64,000 nt of DNA from Chitinophaga nivalis (GTDB taxonomy: Bacteria > Bacteroidota > Bacteroidia > Chitinophagales > Chitinophagaceae): positions 8,048,087 to 8,112,086 of the forward strand of contig NZ_JAPDNR010000001.1 in the NCBI RefSeq assembly GCF_025989125.1, written 5' to 3'. Numbering within the stretch: the first letter of the stretch is position 1; each line of letters starts with the position of its first letter. The translations under genes and the position numbers were made by a program. Under the pieces are notes generated by a model, which did no database searches, was not told the DNA's origin, and saw nothing but the letters and a program-made list of their open reading frames with translations. Below are positions 1 to 10,400 of this stretch, piece after piece.

Positions 1-1005
1 TATGCGCTGCAGGACGATGCATTCTGGTATTTCTTATGTAACGGTGAAAAAAAATATGCCACCCGTATTGAATTCATTTTTGATCTGATGGCAGAAAAAC
101 CACTTAAGCCAGATGATTTTTACACCTTCAGAAAATTTCAGCAAGATCTTCAACAAGACAAGATTGATGCGGTATGGCTACGCATCAAAAAATATTACAT
201 GACCCTGGAGGAATGGTACCAGAACAGGACCTTATATCATCAGATAGGTTATCTGGTAGCTACCGGTACTTCCATCGCCACTATTAAAGCTGCTGCTGCT
301 AAACTTACTTCCCGGGCCGACTTTACAGCTTATCTGGAAAACAGTATTGCACAAACTATTCAAGCTCCGATCACCAAACTGACGTATGGAGAACATAACA
401 ATACCATCCGGAAAGTACTATTGTTATTTAATATTGAAACCCTGCTGGCCAATACCGCCTCACACGTTTATTTTCCTTTTCACAGGTTTAAGACAGAAGA
501 ATGGGATATAGAACATATACATGCCGTACAGTCTGAAATGCCCGAGAGCCGCGAACATCAGTGCAACTGGCTACAGGATGTACTGGATCACCTACAAATG
601 GAGGATCCCTCGCTGCAAACTGCCATCACTGATTTTCTAAATACCCCTCCCAAACAACTGCCACCGGATGCGTTTGCACAACTATATAACCGTGTTGTGG
701 ACAAATACACAGAAGAGGGAGATGATGTGGATGTGAATGATATTTCCAATCTCGCCTTACTGAATACTCCCATCAACAGGGGGTATAAAAATGCCGTATT
801 TCCGGTAAAGCGGAAAACAATTATTACGAAAGACAAGGCTGGCGTTTTTATTCCTATCTGCACGAAGAATGTTTTCCTGAAATACTACAGTCAGGAAGTA
901 TCTCTCCACATGACACATTTCAGCAGAAAGGATCGGGAAGATTATCTCGCAGCCATTGTTGCTACCTTAAAAAAATATATTGTTTCCCCTTTACAAAATA
1001 ACTAA
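1..1005 (+). CDS. DUF262/DUF1524 (GmrSD-like) protein, C-terminal part
   Basis: The reading frame is open from base 1, so the gene begins upstream and only its last 334 codons are seen; the first ATG at 88 is internal. A tryptophan-D-I-E-H-I-H motif at 502-522 matches the HNH-like core (DUF1524) found at the C-terminus of GmrSD-family type IV restriction proteins, where it cuts modified DNA. The segment just before it (F-W-Y-F-L, then a helical stretch with NRTLYHQIGYL) looks like the linker/helical part that follows a DUF262 domain. The stop is 1 base before the next gene's ATG, so the two are translationally coupled. The N-terminal DUF262 domain itself is outside the window, so its presence is inferred. 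Confidence 0.75.
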   Translation, partial: YALQDDAFWYFLCNGEKKYATRIEFIFDLMAEKPLKPDDFYTFRKFQQDLQQDKIDAVWLRIKKYYMTLEEWYQNRTLYHQIGYLVATGTSIATIKAAAAKLTSRADFTAYLENSIAQTIQAPITKLTYGEHNNTIRKVLLLFNIETLLANTASHVYFPFHRFKTEEWDIEHIHAVQSEMPESREHQCNWLQDVLDHLQMEDPSLQTAITDFLNTPPKQLPPDAFAQLYNRVVDKYTEEGDDVDVNDISNLALLNTPINRGYKNAVFPVKRKTIITKDKAGVFIPICTKNVFLKYYSQEVSLHMTHFSRKDREDYLAAIVATLKKYIVSPLQNN

Positions 1006-1006
1006 G

Positions 1007-3178
1007 ATGTCAAACTCAACATATACTTTCTGGACTTTACTGGGAGATGAAAACGATGGTATCGAAATTCCCATCATTCAACGGGATTATGCACAGGGGC
1101 GGGATACCGCCGGAGAAATCCGGCACGCCTTCCTCGATACCATCAAAAAACATCTTGATGCCGCGCATCCGCTCGATATTGATTTTATATATGGCAATTA
1201 TACCCGGGGAAAATTTATTCCGCTGGACGGGCAGCAAAGATTAACCACCTTATTTTTGTTGCACTGGTATACAGCGGTGAAAGATAACCAGCATGAGCAG
1301 GCAAAAGCCGTGTTGCAAAAATTCACCTATGAAACGCGGTCCAGTTCCCGGGAATTCTGTGTGGCACTGGTGAACAGCGCACCAGATATGGCCACGGTGA
1401 AGGGCGCACTCAGCGAGGTCATAAAAAATGCCACCTGGTTTTTCCTGGCCTGGGTAAAAGATCCAACGATCCAATCTATGCTGGTCATGCTGGATTGTAT
1501 CCACGAAAAATTCAACCAGACGACCGGTTATTTTAATAAGCTTACCCAGCACCATCCAGCCCTCATTACTTTTCAGTCGATCGAATTGAAAGATTTTGGG
1601 CTTACGGATAAACTCTACATTAAGATGAATGCCAGGGGTAAACCCTTAACAGATTTCGAAAACTTTAAAGCAAAGTTTGAACAGTATATAGGAGACCTGG
1701 ACAAAACCAATAATACCTACTATCAGAAAGAATTTTCAAACAAAATAGATGGCGACTGGACGGATCTGTTCTGGAATTACCGCGACGAGCAAACACACAT
1801 TTTTGATACGGCTTTCCTGAATTTCTTCCGTGTAACGGCCACCAATCATTATGCCGCCAGACATGAAACAACAACAGACAGTAATCGGAATGAGGAATTC
1901 AGAAAACAGATTGAACAGCTGAGAGATAACAAACAAACGGTCTCTTTCGCCAGATATGAAGAATGGCACTGCTTTGATCCCGCTTATGTAACGTATGTTA
2001 TACAACTGCTGGATAAACTTAAAAACGGAGAAAGCACTATTAAAACCTATCTGCCGGATCAAATACTGATAGATGAAACAGCACTTTTCAACGGCGTTAT
2101 CAACAATAACCTGGGCTATCCCGAGCTGGTTCTTTTCTACGGCTTCACGCGGTTTATTACGCAATACGATGACACCGCTGCATTACTCACCTGGATGCGG
2201 GTTATCCGGAATCTGGTAGAAGGCAGCCGTCTCACTTATTACAACGATGCAGGCGAATATGCGGCCTCTCTTAAAGCGATCGATGCCTTGCTACCGCATG
2301 CATTAGATATACTCACCTACCTCGCCAACACCCAACAGGTGATCAGTGGTTTTCCGGGCATACAGGTAGAAGAAGAAAGACTAAAAGCACGGTTGATATT
2401 AAGGGAGCAAGCGTGGGAAACAGCCATTACCAAAGCAGAAAACCATGGCTACTTCAAGGGGCAAATAGGCTTCCTCCTGCATTTTGCCGGTGTAGCTGCT
2501 ACCGATGATACATCCGGTACGGCATTGCCTTTATTTCAGACCTATTATGAAAAAGCCGCTAAAATATTTAACGATAAAGGATTAGCGCCATTCCGTGATT
2601 TTCTGTGGGAACGTGCCCTACTGGCAAAAGGCGATTATTTGCTGACGAAAGGAAGAAACCATAGTTTCCTAATCAACTCCGAAAGGGATATCAGCTGGAA
2701 GAGATTATTAAGGGATAATAAGGAAAACAGAAATTATGTAAAAATGTTGCTGGATCAGATTGATTTGAATGCAATTGAAAACAGCCTGCAGCAAGTGATA
2801 GACACATACCATACACGGGACTGGAGCTATCATTTTATAAAGGAATCCTCTATCTTAATCCACTCCGGTAGCTCTCGATTTATCCGGCGGAATGATAATG
2901 ATAAAAATGACATACTAATACTCGAATCATCGGCTACCAATGGCTATCATTATGAATACTACTCATTTGCGCTGTATAAAAAACTCGCCGCTAAAAGAGA
3001 GCATATTCGGTATATGTCACAAAGATCGGTGGCAGAAGAAAAATACATTTCTATCGACAACGATACCATCAGAATAATTTACTGCAAAGTAAATGATCAA
3101 TGGAAATATAAACTAACTGATACCAATGGTATCGAATATTACGATCATCCGGAAGAAGTCATTAACCGCTTTAACTAA
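1007..3178 (+). CDS. DUF262 domain protein (GmrS-like N-terminus, divergent C-terminus)
   Basis: 724 aa from the ATG at 1007; an in-frame start at 980 would run into the upstream gene, whose stop ends at 1005. Residues 21-33 (I-P-I-I-Q-R-D-Y-A-Q-G-R) and D74-G-Q-Q-R78 followed by LTTLF are the two hallmark motifs of DUF262, the ParB-like/nucleotide-hydrolysing domain of GmrSD-type restriction enzymes. No DUF1524 H-N-H core is obvious in the C-terminal half, which is long and does not look like a family I know. With the preceding gene it forms a pair of DUF262 proteins, one apparently with and one without a nuclease core, suggesting a split sensor/effector. Function as DNA defence is inferred from family and context. 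Confidence 0.8.
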   Translation: MSNSTYTFWTLLGDENDGIEIPIIQRDYAQGRDTAGEIRHAFLDTIKKHLDAAHPLDIDFIYGNYTRGKFIPLDGQQRLTTLFLLHWYTAVKDNQHEQAKAVLQKFTYETRSSSREFCVALVNSAPDMATVKGALSEVIKNATWFFLAWVKDPTIQSMLVMLDCIHEKFNQTTGYFNKLTQHHPALITFQSIELKDFGLTDKLYIKMNARGKPLTDFENFKAKFEQYIGDLDKTNNTYYQKEFSNKIDGDWTDLFWNYRDEQTHIFDTAFLNFFRVTATNHYAARHETTTDSNRNEEFRKQIEQLRDNKQTVSFARYEEWHCFDPAYVTYVIQLLDKLKNGESTIKTYLPDQILIDETALFNGVINNNLGYPELVLFYGFTRFITQYDDTAALLTWMRVIRNLVEGSRLTYYNDAGEYAASLKAIDALLPHALDILTYLANTQQVISGFPGIQVEEERLKARLILREQAWETAITKAENHGYFKGQIGFLLHFAGVAATDDTSGTALPLFQTYYEKAAKIFNDKGLAPFRDFLWERALLAKGDYLLTKGRNHSFLINSERDISWKRLLRDNKENRNYVKMLLDQIDLNAIENSLQQVIDTYHTRDWSYHFIKESSILIHSGSSRFIRRNDNDKNDILILESSATNGYHYEYYSFALYKKLAAKREHIRYMSQRSVAEEKYISIDNDTIRIIYCKVNDQWKYKLTDTNGIEYYDHPEEVINRFN

Positions 3179-3211
3179 AACATTTTTCATTTACCTATAC
3201 AGATAACAGAC

Positions 3212-4132
3212 ATGTCAAAACGGGGCTATATATCCAGGTACCTACTGATCCTGAAAAAGCTGAAAGCCACACCGCACAGCAGCTACGAAGAGTTAAAACG
3301 TTATATGGAAAACCAATTGGGCTACCTGCAGATGCAGGACGACACGCTTGATATCGGGTTTTCCAAACGCACCCTGCAACGCGACCTGCGGGAAATCAAA
3401 AACATTTTCGGGATCGATGTCTCCTATTCCCGGATAGCGAAAGGTTATGCCATCGCGGAGCAAACGAGCAGCAACATGAATTTCCAGCGGATGATGGAAT
3501 CCTTTGACATGTTCAACTCCCTCAACCTGGCGCATGAGCTGTCGCCTTATATCCATCTGGAAAAAAGACGACCGCAGGGTACAGAAAACCTGTCGCCCCT
3601 GTTGCATGCCATCAAAAACAAACAGGAAATACATTTCAGTTATCAGAAATTCTGGGAAGAGGTACCTACCGAAAGAACCCTTGCCCCCTATGCTTTAAAA
3701 GAGTTTAAGAACCGCTGGTACCTGCTGGGCAAAGACCGGAAAGACAACAACATCAAAACATTTGCCCTGGATCGCTTATCCGCACTGGATGTTACCGGCA
3801 ACGATTTTGTGTTACCTGCTGCCTATGATGTAGCAGCTTATTTCCGGAACTGCTTCGGTATTATCAGTCCTGCGGATGAAACCGTGCAAGAAATCATCCT
3901 GTCTTTTGATCCGCATCAGGGCAAGTACATCAAAACATTACCACTGCATGAAACCCAGGAAATACTGGTAGACAATGCGGATGAACTGCAGGTAAGATTA
4001 TTCCTGTATATTACGCATGATCTCATTATGGAATTGCTTTCCTATGGAGCGGAGATGCGGGTACTGGCGCCTGCCTCTCTGGTGGAAACCATCAAAGCAG
4101 CCCATCAGGAGGCCTTTGCACAATATGACTAA
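3212..4132 (+). CDS. WYL-domain transcriptional regulator
   Basis: 306 aa. The N-terminal ~85 residues have the winged-helix pattern of HTH_11/DeoR-like regulators (SKRTLQRDLREI as recognition helix). Residues ~130-200 form the WYL domain, with R-W-Y-L-L-G and a downstream D-R-L-S pattern; a C-terminal extension domain follows. WYL proteins bind nucleic-acid-derived or nucleotide ligands and very often regulate anti-phage loci. It starts 33 bases after the DUF262 gene and ends 9 bases before the glycosylase-like gene, so it is in the same operon and probably represses or activates it. Whether it also acts as a sensor component is unknown. Confidence 0.85.
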   Translation: MSKRGYISRYLLILKKLKATPHSSYEELKRYMENQLGYLQMQDDTLDIGFSKRTLQRDLREIKNIFGIDVSYSRIAKGYAIAEQTSSNMNFQRMMESFDMFNSLNLAHELSPYIHLEKRRPQGTENLSPLLHAIKNKQEIHFSYQKFWEEVPTERTLAPYALKEFKNRWYLLGKDRKDNNIKTFALDRLSALDVTGNDFVLPAAYDVAAYFRNCFGIISPADETVQEIILSFDPHQGKYIKTLPLHETQEILVDNADELQVRLFLYITHDLIMELLSYGAEMRVLAPASLVETIKAAHQEAFAQYD

Positions 4133-4141
4133 CCGTACACC

Positions 4142-4675
4142 ATGATTACCATTTCGCATAAATTCCGGCAGCATCAGATCGATGCTGCCACTACCACCCT
4201 CATCATAGGCACCTTTAATCCGGATACTGCAAAAAATACCGCAGATTTCTTTTATAGCAGAAACAGAAATTATCTGTGGCGTTTGTTACCAATAGCCTTC
4301 GGGCAGGAAGACCTGAAAGGAAAATCACCGGAAGAAAAGCGGGCCTTTATGCAATCGGCCCACATTGATTTTATTGACCTTATTGAAACCGTAACCATTG
4401 AAGCCGGACAGGAAACCAACTATGCAGATGCTTTCCTGGATAGCCGGGTGACCACATGGCGGGATGTAATTGCGGTATTACAACACCTGAAAAACCTCCG
4501 CAAAGTATGTCTGACGCGGAAGAGTTTTGCCGACATTCCTACGATGAAAATACGCATTGATGCGATCCGTCAGCATTGTCTGCAACACAACATCTATTTT
4601 CAATGTATCTCTACACCGACACGGTTTTACACTGCAGCCAAACAACAGGAATGGCGTGATTTCTTCAATAAATAA
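4142..4675 (+). CDS. Uracil-DNA glycosylase superfamily-like protein
   Basis: 177 aa. Residues 18-27 (T-L-I-I-G-T-F-N-P) look like UDG motif A, and F-F-Y-x-R-N-x-N-Y-L-W-R-L-L-P at 37-50 is the typical Y-x-x-x-R-N-x-x-W segment of Mug/TDG-like glycosylases. The C-terminal C-I-S-T-P-T-R followed by K-x-x-x-W occupies the place of the second active-site loop. This fold removes uracil, hypoxanthine or other modified bases from DNA. It is the last gene of the DUF262/DUF262/WYL operon (9-base gap), so it may act on modified phage DNA or repair self-damage. The substrate cannot be told from sequence, and the loop residues are not canonical. Confidence 0.65.
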   Translation: MITISHKFRQHQIDAATTTLIIGTFNPDTAKNTADFFYSRNRNYLWRLLPIAFGQEDLKGKSPEEKRAFMQSAHIDFIDLIETVTIEAGQETNYADAFLDSRVTTWRDVIAVLQHLKNLRKVCLTRKSFADIPTMKIRIDAIRQHCLQHNIYFQCISTPTRFYTAAKQQEWRDFFNK

Positions 4676-4862
4676 ACCCATTTTTATACAAACCTGAAAT
4701 ATGCGCGCAAAGAATGCATAGCATGTATTAATAACTTATCTTTAATTAACCTATTAAGACCCCAAAATTGATCATTATAGCCGTATAACCCCACGGTTTG
4801 TTTATTTATTAAATATTTATATTATATTTCTACGCATTTTTTACACCTCAAACCCTAAACCA

Positions 4863-5495
4863 ATGAAATCACCAATTGTCTTTACCGTTGCCTTACTGTT
4901 ATCTGCCCTGTCCCTATCCGCACAATTTAAAGCGGTAACGGCGGCCCGGGCCAAATCAATGACCTTATCAACCGAACAAACACCCCAGCACATCACCTAT
5001 AATGGCTGGGCACTGAATTCAAACTTTGTATTGCCGGGCTTACGGTTCAACCTGTACGAAAATAAAGCCCCTGACAACTCCAAAGGTTCGATAGAATACT
5101 TTAATTCCATCGGCGCCGGTATTGGTGTCAGTTTTGGCAGAGTTACCGTTAAGTCGCAGGATATCATTACAGCGGAAAACGCCGAAGATGTAGACATCAG
5201 GATGAAAAATTATGTAGGCCTCAGTTTTGGTGTACTGTTTTCACAGAATAATGTCGACAGTGTAAGAAGAAATATTTTTGCGCCGGTGATCAGTCTGCAG
5301 ATCCTGGATGTTCAGTTTGGTGTAGGCTGGGAATTGGGCTCACTGAGCAGCAATTACAAACGCCGGTTCTATACCATTACCTATGCCATCCCGATCTCCA
5401 AACTCTCTAATGTAGGCAGTGTACTGCTGACTGGTAAAAAAGGTACTGTAGCTGGTTACGAGAAAAACAAATATTTCCAGGGATCACTGTTTTAA
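4863..5495 (+). CDS. Secreted outer-membrane barrel-like protein, unknown function
   Basis: 210 aa with a clear Sec signal peptide (K, then a leucine-rich core ending S-A-Q at about residue 20). The mature part is rich in alternating hydrophobic strands, glycine and aromatic residues (for example GAGIGVSFG, YVGLSFGVLF, VQFGVGWELG), as in small outer-membrane beta barrels of Bacteroidota. I do not recognise a named family. It stands alone after an A/T-rich 187-base gap and is followed by a 12-bp hairpin. Confidence 0.65.
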   Translation: MKSPIVFTVALLLSALSLSAQFKAVTAARAKSMTLSTEQTPQHITYNGWALNSNFVLPGLRFNLYENKAPDNSKGSIEYFNSIGAGIGVSFGRVTVKSQDIITAENAEDVDIRMKNYVGLSFGVLFSQNNVDSVRRNIFAPVISLQILDVQFGVGWELGSLSSNYKRRFYTITYAIPISKLSNVGSVLLTGKKGTVAGYEKNKYFQGSLF

Positions 5496-5541
5496 AAAAA
5501 GCATTTTTATATTTTAACAAAATCATAAAATGTTGCCTTCA

Positions 5542-5580
5542 GGTGTTTGCATCCCGCGCCATAGCAGCGATGCAAACACC
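5542..5580 (+). terminator. Hairpin after the barrel-like gene
   Basis: A perfect 12-bp inverted repeat, 5542-5553 paired with 5569-5580 (GGTGTTTGCATC and its complement), 46 bases after the stop codon. There is no clean T run after it, so termination is likely but not certain. Confidence 0.5.
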
Positions 5581-5727
5581 GTATTATTGTTATATATACA
5601 CGCATTTATTTTTCTATTAAATATCACTGGCCGGAAGTCATCTTCCTCCCTTATCTTTAAAAATATTTTAGTGGTTCAACTACCACCAGACAAGCATTTT
5701 ATTTGAACACCGTATTAATGAAAACCT

Positions 5728-6522
5728 ATGCTACGCCAATATATCAACGGCCAACCCGTAACGACAGCTGCGCATCAGCTCCTTTTATCATTGAATAACG
5801 GCCACTTTACTGCCATTCAGGCGCGTAATGCGCGTATCAAAGGCTGGGACCTTCATCAGGAGCGACTACGTACGGCTTCCCGCTTTCTTTTTGGCTGTGC
5901 GCCAGACATCGCTCCCGTAACCGCACATCTTCGCCTGCTGCTGGATGAATATCCAGATTGTGCTTTGCGGGTGAATATTTTTGCTACCCCTGCAGATTTA
6001 AAACAGATTTCGGCAGATGACCTGCAGATATTGATCACCCAATCAACACCTGTAGAGATGAGTCACCAACCCATCCGGGTTAGTACAACTCCCTACGAAA
6101 GATTTCTGCCGCACATCAAACATGCCGGCATTGCCGTAGCATTACTGCACCATAAAAGAAATGCCCGGCTTCGCGGATTCGATGATGTGTTGTATACAGA
6201 TGTTGCGGGCAACATCTCTGAGGGATCTATCTGGAATATAGGTTTTCATGATGGCGATACCTTTGTTTTCCCCTATACCCCGGCGCTGGAAGGCATCACC
6301 CTTCAATTGCTCCGGCGGACGTTGCAACAGGCGGGTATTCCGGTACAAACAACCCGGGTACACCTGCAGGATCTGCCCAGGTTCCGGGCAGCCTTTATCC
6401 TGAACTCCATCACCGTTGGCCAGCCTATTGCCCAGATTGATCAGGTGAATTTCAGTAATGATAACAGTGTGTTGATGCAGCTCAGGGATGCTTATCAGCA
6501 AATACCGTGGGAACGGCCGTAA
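5728..6522 (+). CDS. Class IV PLP-dependent aminotransferase (BCAT/PabC-like)
   Basis: 264 aa. The layout is that of fold-type IV aminotransferases: an N-terminal R-x-x-x-H-x-x-R-L pattern (H-Q-E-R-L), a central H-I-K-H-A-G segment giving the likely PLP-binding lysine, then G-F-D-D-V-L-Y-T-D and the family signature G-N-I-S-E-G-S-I-W-N-I, and a C-terminal F-I-L-N-S-I-T-V-G. Enzymes of this fold include branched-chain aminotransferase, D-amino-acid aminotransferase and aminodeoxychorismate lyase. It has no pathway partner nearby and is a little short, so substrate cannot be assigned. It converges on the lipoprotein gene across a shared terminator. Confidence 0.85.
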   Translation: MLRQYINGQPVTTAAHQLLLSLNNGHFTAIQARNARIKGWDLHQERLRTASRFLFGCAPDIAPVTAHLRLLLDEYPDCALRVNIFATPADLKQISADDLQILITQSTPVEMSHQPIRVSTTPYERFLPHIKHAGIAVALLHHKRNARLRGFDDVLYTDVAGNISEGSIWNIGFHDGDTFVFPYTPALEGITLQLLRRTLQQAGIPVQTTRVHLQDLPRFRAAFILNSITVGQPIAQIDQVNFSNDNSVLMQLRDAYQQIPWERP

Positions 6523-6590
6523 GGATTTTTGCAGCAGGTAGTTATTATCAGCGGTAAATGCTGCAGTGTTGTATTAACAAACGACCAGTC

Positions 6591-6627
6591 ATAAAAATAC
6601 CTGCATAATATATGCAGGTATTTTTAT
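6591..6627. terminator. Bidirectional terminator between convergent genes
   Basis: A perfect 17-bp inverted repeat (6591-6607 with 6611-6627, 3-base loop). The stem has an A run on the left and a T run on the right, so it can stop transcripts from both the aminotransferase gene and the opposing lipoprotein gene. Confidence 0.85.
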
Positions 6628-6638
6628 GATACCGGTTA

Positions 6639-7421
6639 TCAATTCAAAAATAAAGACTTTACTTCTACCTCATATTTTTTTCCGTCATCGCCTGTAAAAT
6701 TTCCTCGGCTACTCTCCTTTTCCGTCATATATAACGTGATTACATTATAAAAACGCTGGCCGGCATAGTTCATAATATCAACCCCCAGGATAAAATCACG
6801 GTGCAAAGGTTGTTGGGTCACCGGATCTACCACATAAAAGATGATAGACCCGTCACTCATGATGGGATCGAATGTTTTGTATTTTCCAAAACTACCGAAA
6901 CCGGATTGCACCTGCTTAATCACATCCAGATCTACCAGGTCGCCATAATTGTAATCCATCATTTTCATCAACACATCTATTTTCCCGGGAAAACAGTGTG
7001 ATGCAAAATTGGCCATTTTTATTTTCATAAAACCCGCCTCCGGTTTAGCTTCATCTGTCTGATTATTTATTATCACAACAGGTTTGTCATTTGTATTCAA
7101 CTGAAACAATACAAAGTTGTAAATATTCTTTGCAGTAACGTTCAACAGGGTATCAAAAATTGCAACAGGTTTATCTTTTGGATTACCTGACAGCCCCCAT
7201 ACTTTCAACTGGTTGGGGCCTGGCTTCAATTTCACCTCACTTACCGGCAATTGTTTATCTACTCCCTCCAGCTGTACAGCCAGGTTATTATAGGTTGTTT
7301 TATTACTGATATTCAGTTCACCGAATACAATAAAATCATCTACCGCTGTATCCTTTCTGCAGGCAACACCACTTATACATAAAACACCGGCCAATATAAA
7401 AAAATGTATGATTCGTTTCAT
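6639..7421 (-). CDS. Lipoprotein, partner of the TonB-dependent receptor
   Basis: 260 aa. Lys-Arg start, hydrophobic core and lipobox ending S-G-V-A-C at residue ~21, so a type II signal peptide. The rest is a strand-rich extracytoplasmic protein with D/K/N-rich loops; I do not recognise a domain, though the V-F-G-E-L-N-I-S-N and I-F-D-T-L patterns recall DUF4397/DUF4843-like surface proteins. It lies 21 bases after the large receptor gene on the same strand, in the position usually held by a surface lipoprotein that works with the receptor. It has no SusD features, so the pair is not a classical SusCD set. Confidence 0.7.
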   Translation of the reverse strand: MKRIIHFFILAGVLCISGVACRKDTAVDDFIVFGELNISNKTTYNNLAVQLEGVDKQLPVSEVKLKPGPNQLKVWGLSGNPKDKPVAIFDTLLNVTAKNIYNFVLFQLNTNDKPVVIINNQTDEAKPEAGFMKIKMANFASHCFPGKIDVLMKMMDYNYGDLVDLDVIKQVQSGFGSFGKYKTFDPIMSDGSIIFYVVDPVTQQPLHRDFILGVDIMNYAGQRFYNVITLYMTEKESSRGNFTGDDGKKYEVEVKSLFLN

Positions 7422-7442
7422 GATGATGATTTAGAACGGATA

Positions 7443-10400
7443 TTAAAAATTATAAGTAAAAGACAAATTGACACCAATCCCTCTTTTGATACTATAGGTT
7501 TTCTGATCACCCTGATTTTCACTATAGTTATCATTTAGCTTTATAAATTCTCCATAGCTATAATTAGGTAATTGCTGACCAGATTCAGGAGGGAAATAGC
7601 TTTCTGCCGGCACCAGATATTTTAGTTTGATAATCTGGTATTTCCCATTGATAGTACCAACTTTATAACCATAGGCATTCCGATAATAAAACTCTTCCCT
7701 GTTCAGCAGGTTAGTAATATTCAATTTGAATGCTGCTTTGTTATGGAACAGCTTTTTGGAAATCTGCAGATCCAGCTGGCTATAGGCAGCTCTGAACTCT
7801 GATTGCGCCGGATTACCATCTACCGCAAAATTGGGGCGGTATCCTGTGCGGTTAAAGACAATATTGCCACTGCAACTATTGTCTTCATATCCCAATCCCA
7901 GGTTGATCAGATAAGGCGACTGTCCCATCAGTGGTCTTTCCAGCTCTTTGATCAGCTCCATCTTTTTACCGGGATTAGCCGGATCATCTACCATATTAAT
8001 GGTTTCTACCCTGGATATAAAATACGCGCCGTTACCATATAACGTGACGTTTTTCAACAAGGTGGAAATAAAGGCCAGATTTTTCCTGAACTCCATCTCG
8101 AGCCCTTTATTGGTAGCTGCATGCTGGTTTTTGTACGACATACTGATGGGGGAAGTATTGACGGAATTCACCACCAGTTCCACAGGTTTATCCAGGTATT
8201 TATGAAAAGCTGAAACCGACAACATATCTCCACCACCGGGATACCACTCAAAACGGATATCTTTATTCGTAATTTTAGTACTACTGATATTACCTCCGCT
8301 GATGACAGCACTAAGCGCAGGATCAGGAAAGGAGGTCACCGTCGTTTCCCGGAAAGTAGGACGTATCATGGTTTTACTATAGGCTACCCGCAGATTTATT
8401 TTGCTGGTAATACTGTAGGTGATATTAGCCGCAGGCAGGAAGTTCCAGTTTTTTTCACCAGTGAGTACCGGCTGCACACCATTGTAGATATTATTGGGGT
8501 ATTGCTGTTTAAAGTCTGCTATTCTTCTCAGTTCCGCCAGCTGTTGATTGGCCAGGCCAAAGTTTTCCGCACGTATCCCATACACCAGGCGCAGCTTATC
8601 CTGTATTTTCTGATCCAGCATCATATAAACAGCGTGATATTCCGATCCGGATGACGCCTGATCTCCATTCTCCAGATCTCCCCAGTAAAAGGTCTGTCCT
8701 TTATTTACGCCCACATGATCCGCATCCATCTGAATATGATAAGGAAGATATTCAACGTCCAGTTTCCGGTAAGCAGTATAAATTTTAAATACCTGCATAG
8801 ACTGGCTGCGTTGTTTATTCCAGCCCGTATATCCCATTTTCACCAGGCTTTTCCCTTTCAGGAAAGGTTGACTTACATCTATGCTCCAGGTGTAATCGGT
8901 TTGTTTTACATCTGACCACATCCGGTATGGCCATGACCAGGACGCCTGTGTTTCGCCATTACTGGAGGGTACACTTTTCTGGTAATAATCTTCGTGTGTA
9001 TTTAAAGTAGGTCCGTACTGAAAACTACGTACATCATTATACTGCTGGTTCATACGTGCAAAACCTGCGGACCAGTTTACCAGTAATCCATGGGTAGTAA
9101 GCTGGTGCTCTCCTTCCAGTTTGTGTTGCCGTATGTTGGTAAATACAGGCATTATCAAAGAAATTTGTTGGCGGCCGCGCGTCATATCTTCATTAAATTC
9201 CAGAGAGCGGTAGTAATCTTCCGAAAAACTACGGCTGTAAAGATTCCGTATACTGATTTTATGTTTGTTGGTGCTGAATCCTGCATTGAGCAACACGGTG
9301 GCAATAGTGTTGAAATTATACACCTTCCCGTTACCCACGCTATCAGTAGGAAAATAGTTGGTCATACCCAGTGCGCGGGTAGTCATAAATTCATCCGTCT
9401 GTGTATGGTTACGGTAAGTAAGTCCTCCGGTAAACCCCATCCTGCTGTTATGTGCGGTATTCAATTGATACACCCTACCCATGATGTATTTAAAATTAAG
9501 CGCAGGATAGGCAGTGGTTTTGTATAACCTGAATCCATCGGGATTAAAACGTTTGCTTTGTTCTATAGCGCCCTCATAGCCATATTTATAATTATTGACA
9601 ACAATGACCTTTAACGGATCTTCCTGTTGATTATACATTGTCCAGGATACGGTATTGTCGGGTATTTTACGATTACCACCTTCCACTGCCAGGTAGTCTC
9701 CCGCCTGCCTTTTGCCAAGGCCGTAGAAATCATTGCCAATGGTCTGACTGTTGCTGCCTCCCCCTACGCTGACAGTAGTGAAGTTTTTGGAAGGAATATC
9801 CAGCGTCTTAATCATCACCTGTCCACCCACAAACTCCGCACTCGCGTCAGGTGTAGCTGTTTTGTTGACCAATATCTCACTCACCATTTCATTGGGGATC
9901 AGGTCAAAGGCAAAGTTTCTTTTATTGGCATCCGTACTGGGTAATACCATGCCGTCCAGCATGGCCTGGTTGTAACGCTCTGTCATTCCCCGTACCACCA
10001 CATACTTATTGTCGATAATCGCCACACCGCTGATTCTTTTCAAAGTGGCGCCCACATTATTATCAGGTAACTTGTTGAGTTGTTCAAAAGAAATACCATC
10101 TGTTACCGTAGCTGCATTTTTTTGCCGGGTATAAAAGGAAGCAATACTCTCCTTGTTGGCACTGGCTGTTACTACTACACTGGCCAGGTTCCCCTTCTGT
10201 CTTTTCAGGGTGATGGGCAGGTCAAAGGTTTGGTTATCTCTTATCGTAATGCTGCTGATTTCCTTGGTACCATACCCGATGTAACTAACCGTAGCCGTAT
10301 AGCTGCCTTTGGGAAGAGAAAGCGAAAAATTCCCCTCCGCATCCGTAATGATACCTTTATCTCCAATACGTACGGTAGCACCAGCAACCGGTTCCCCATT

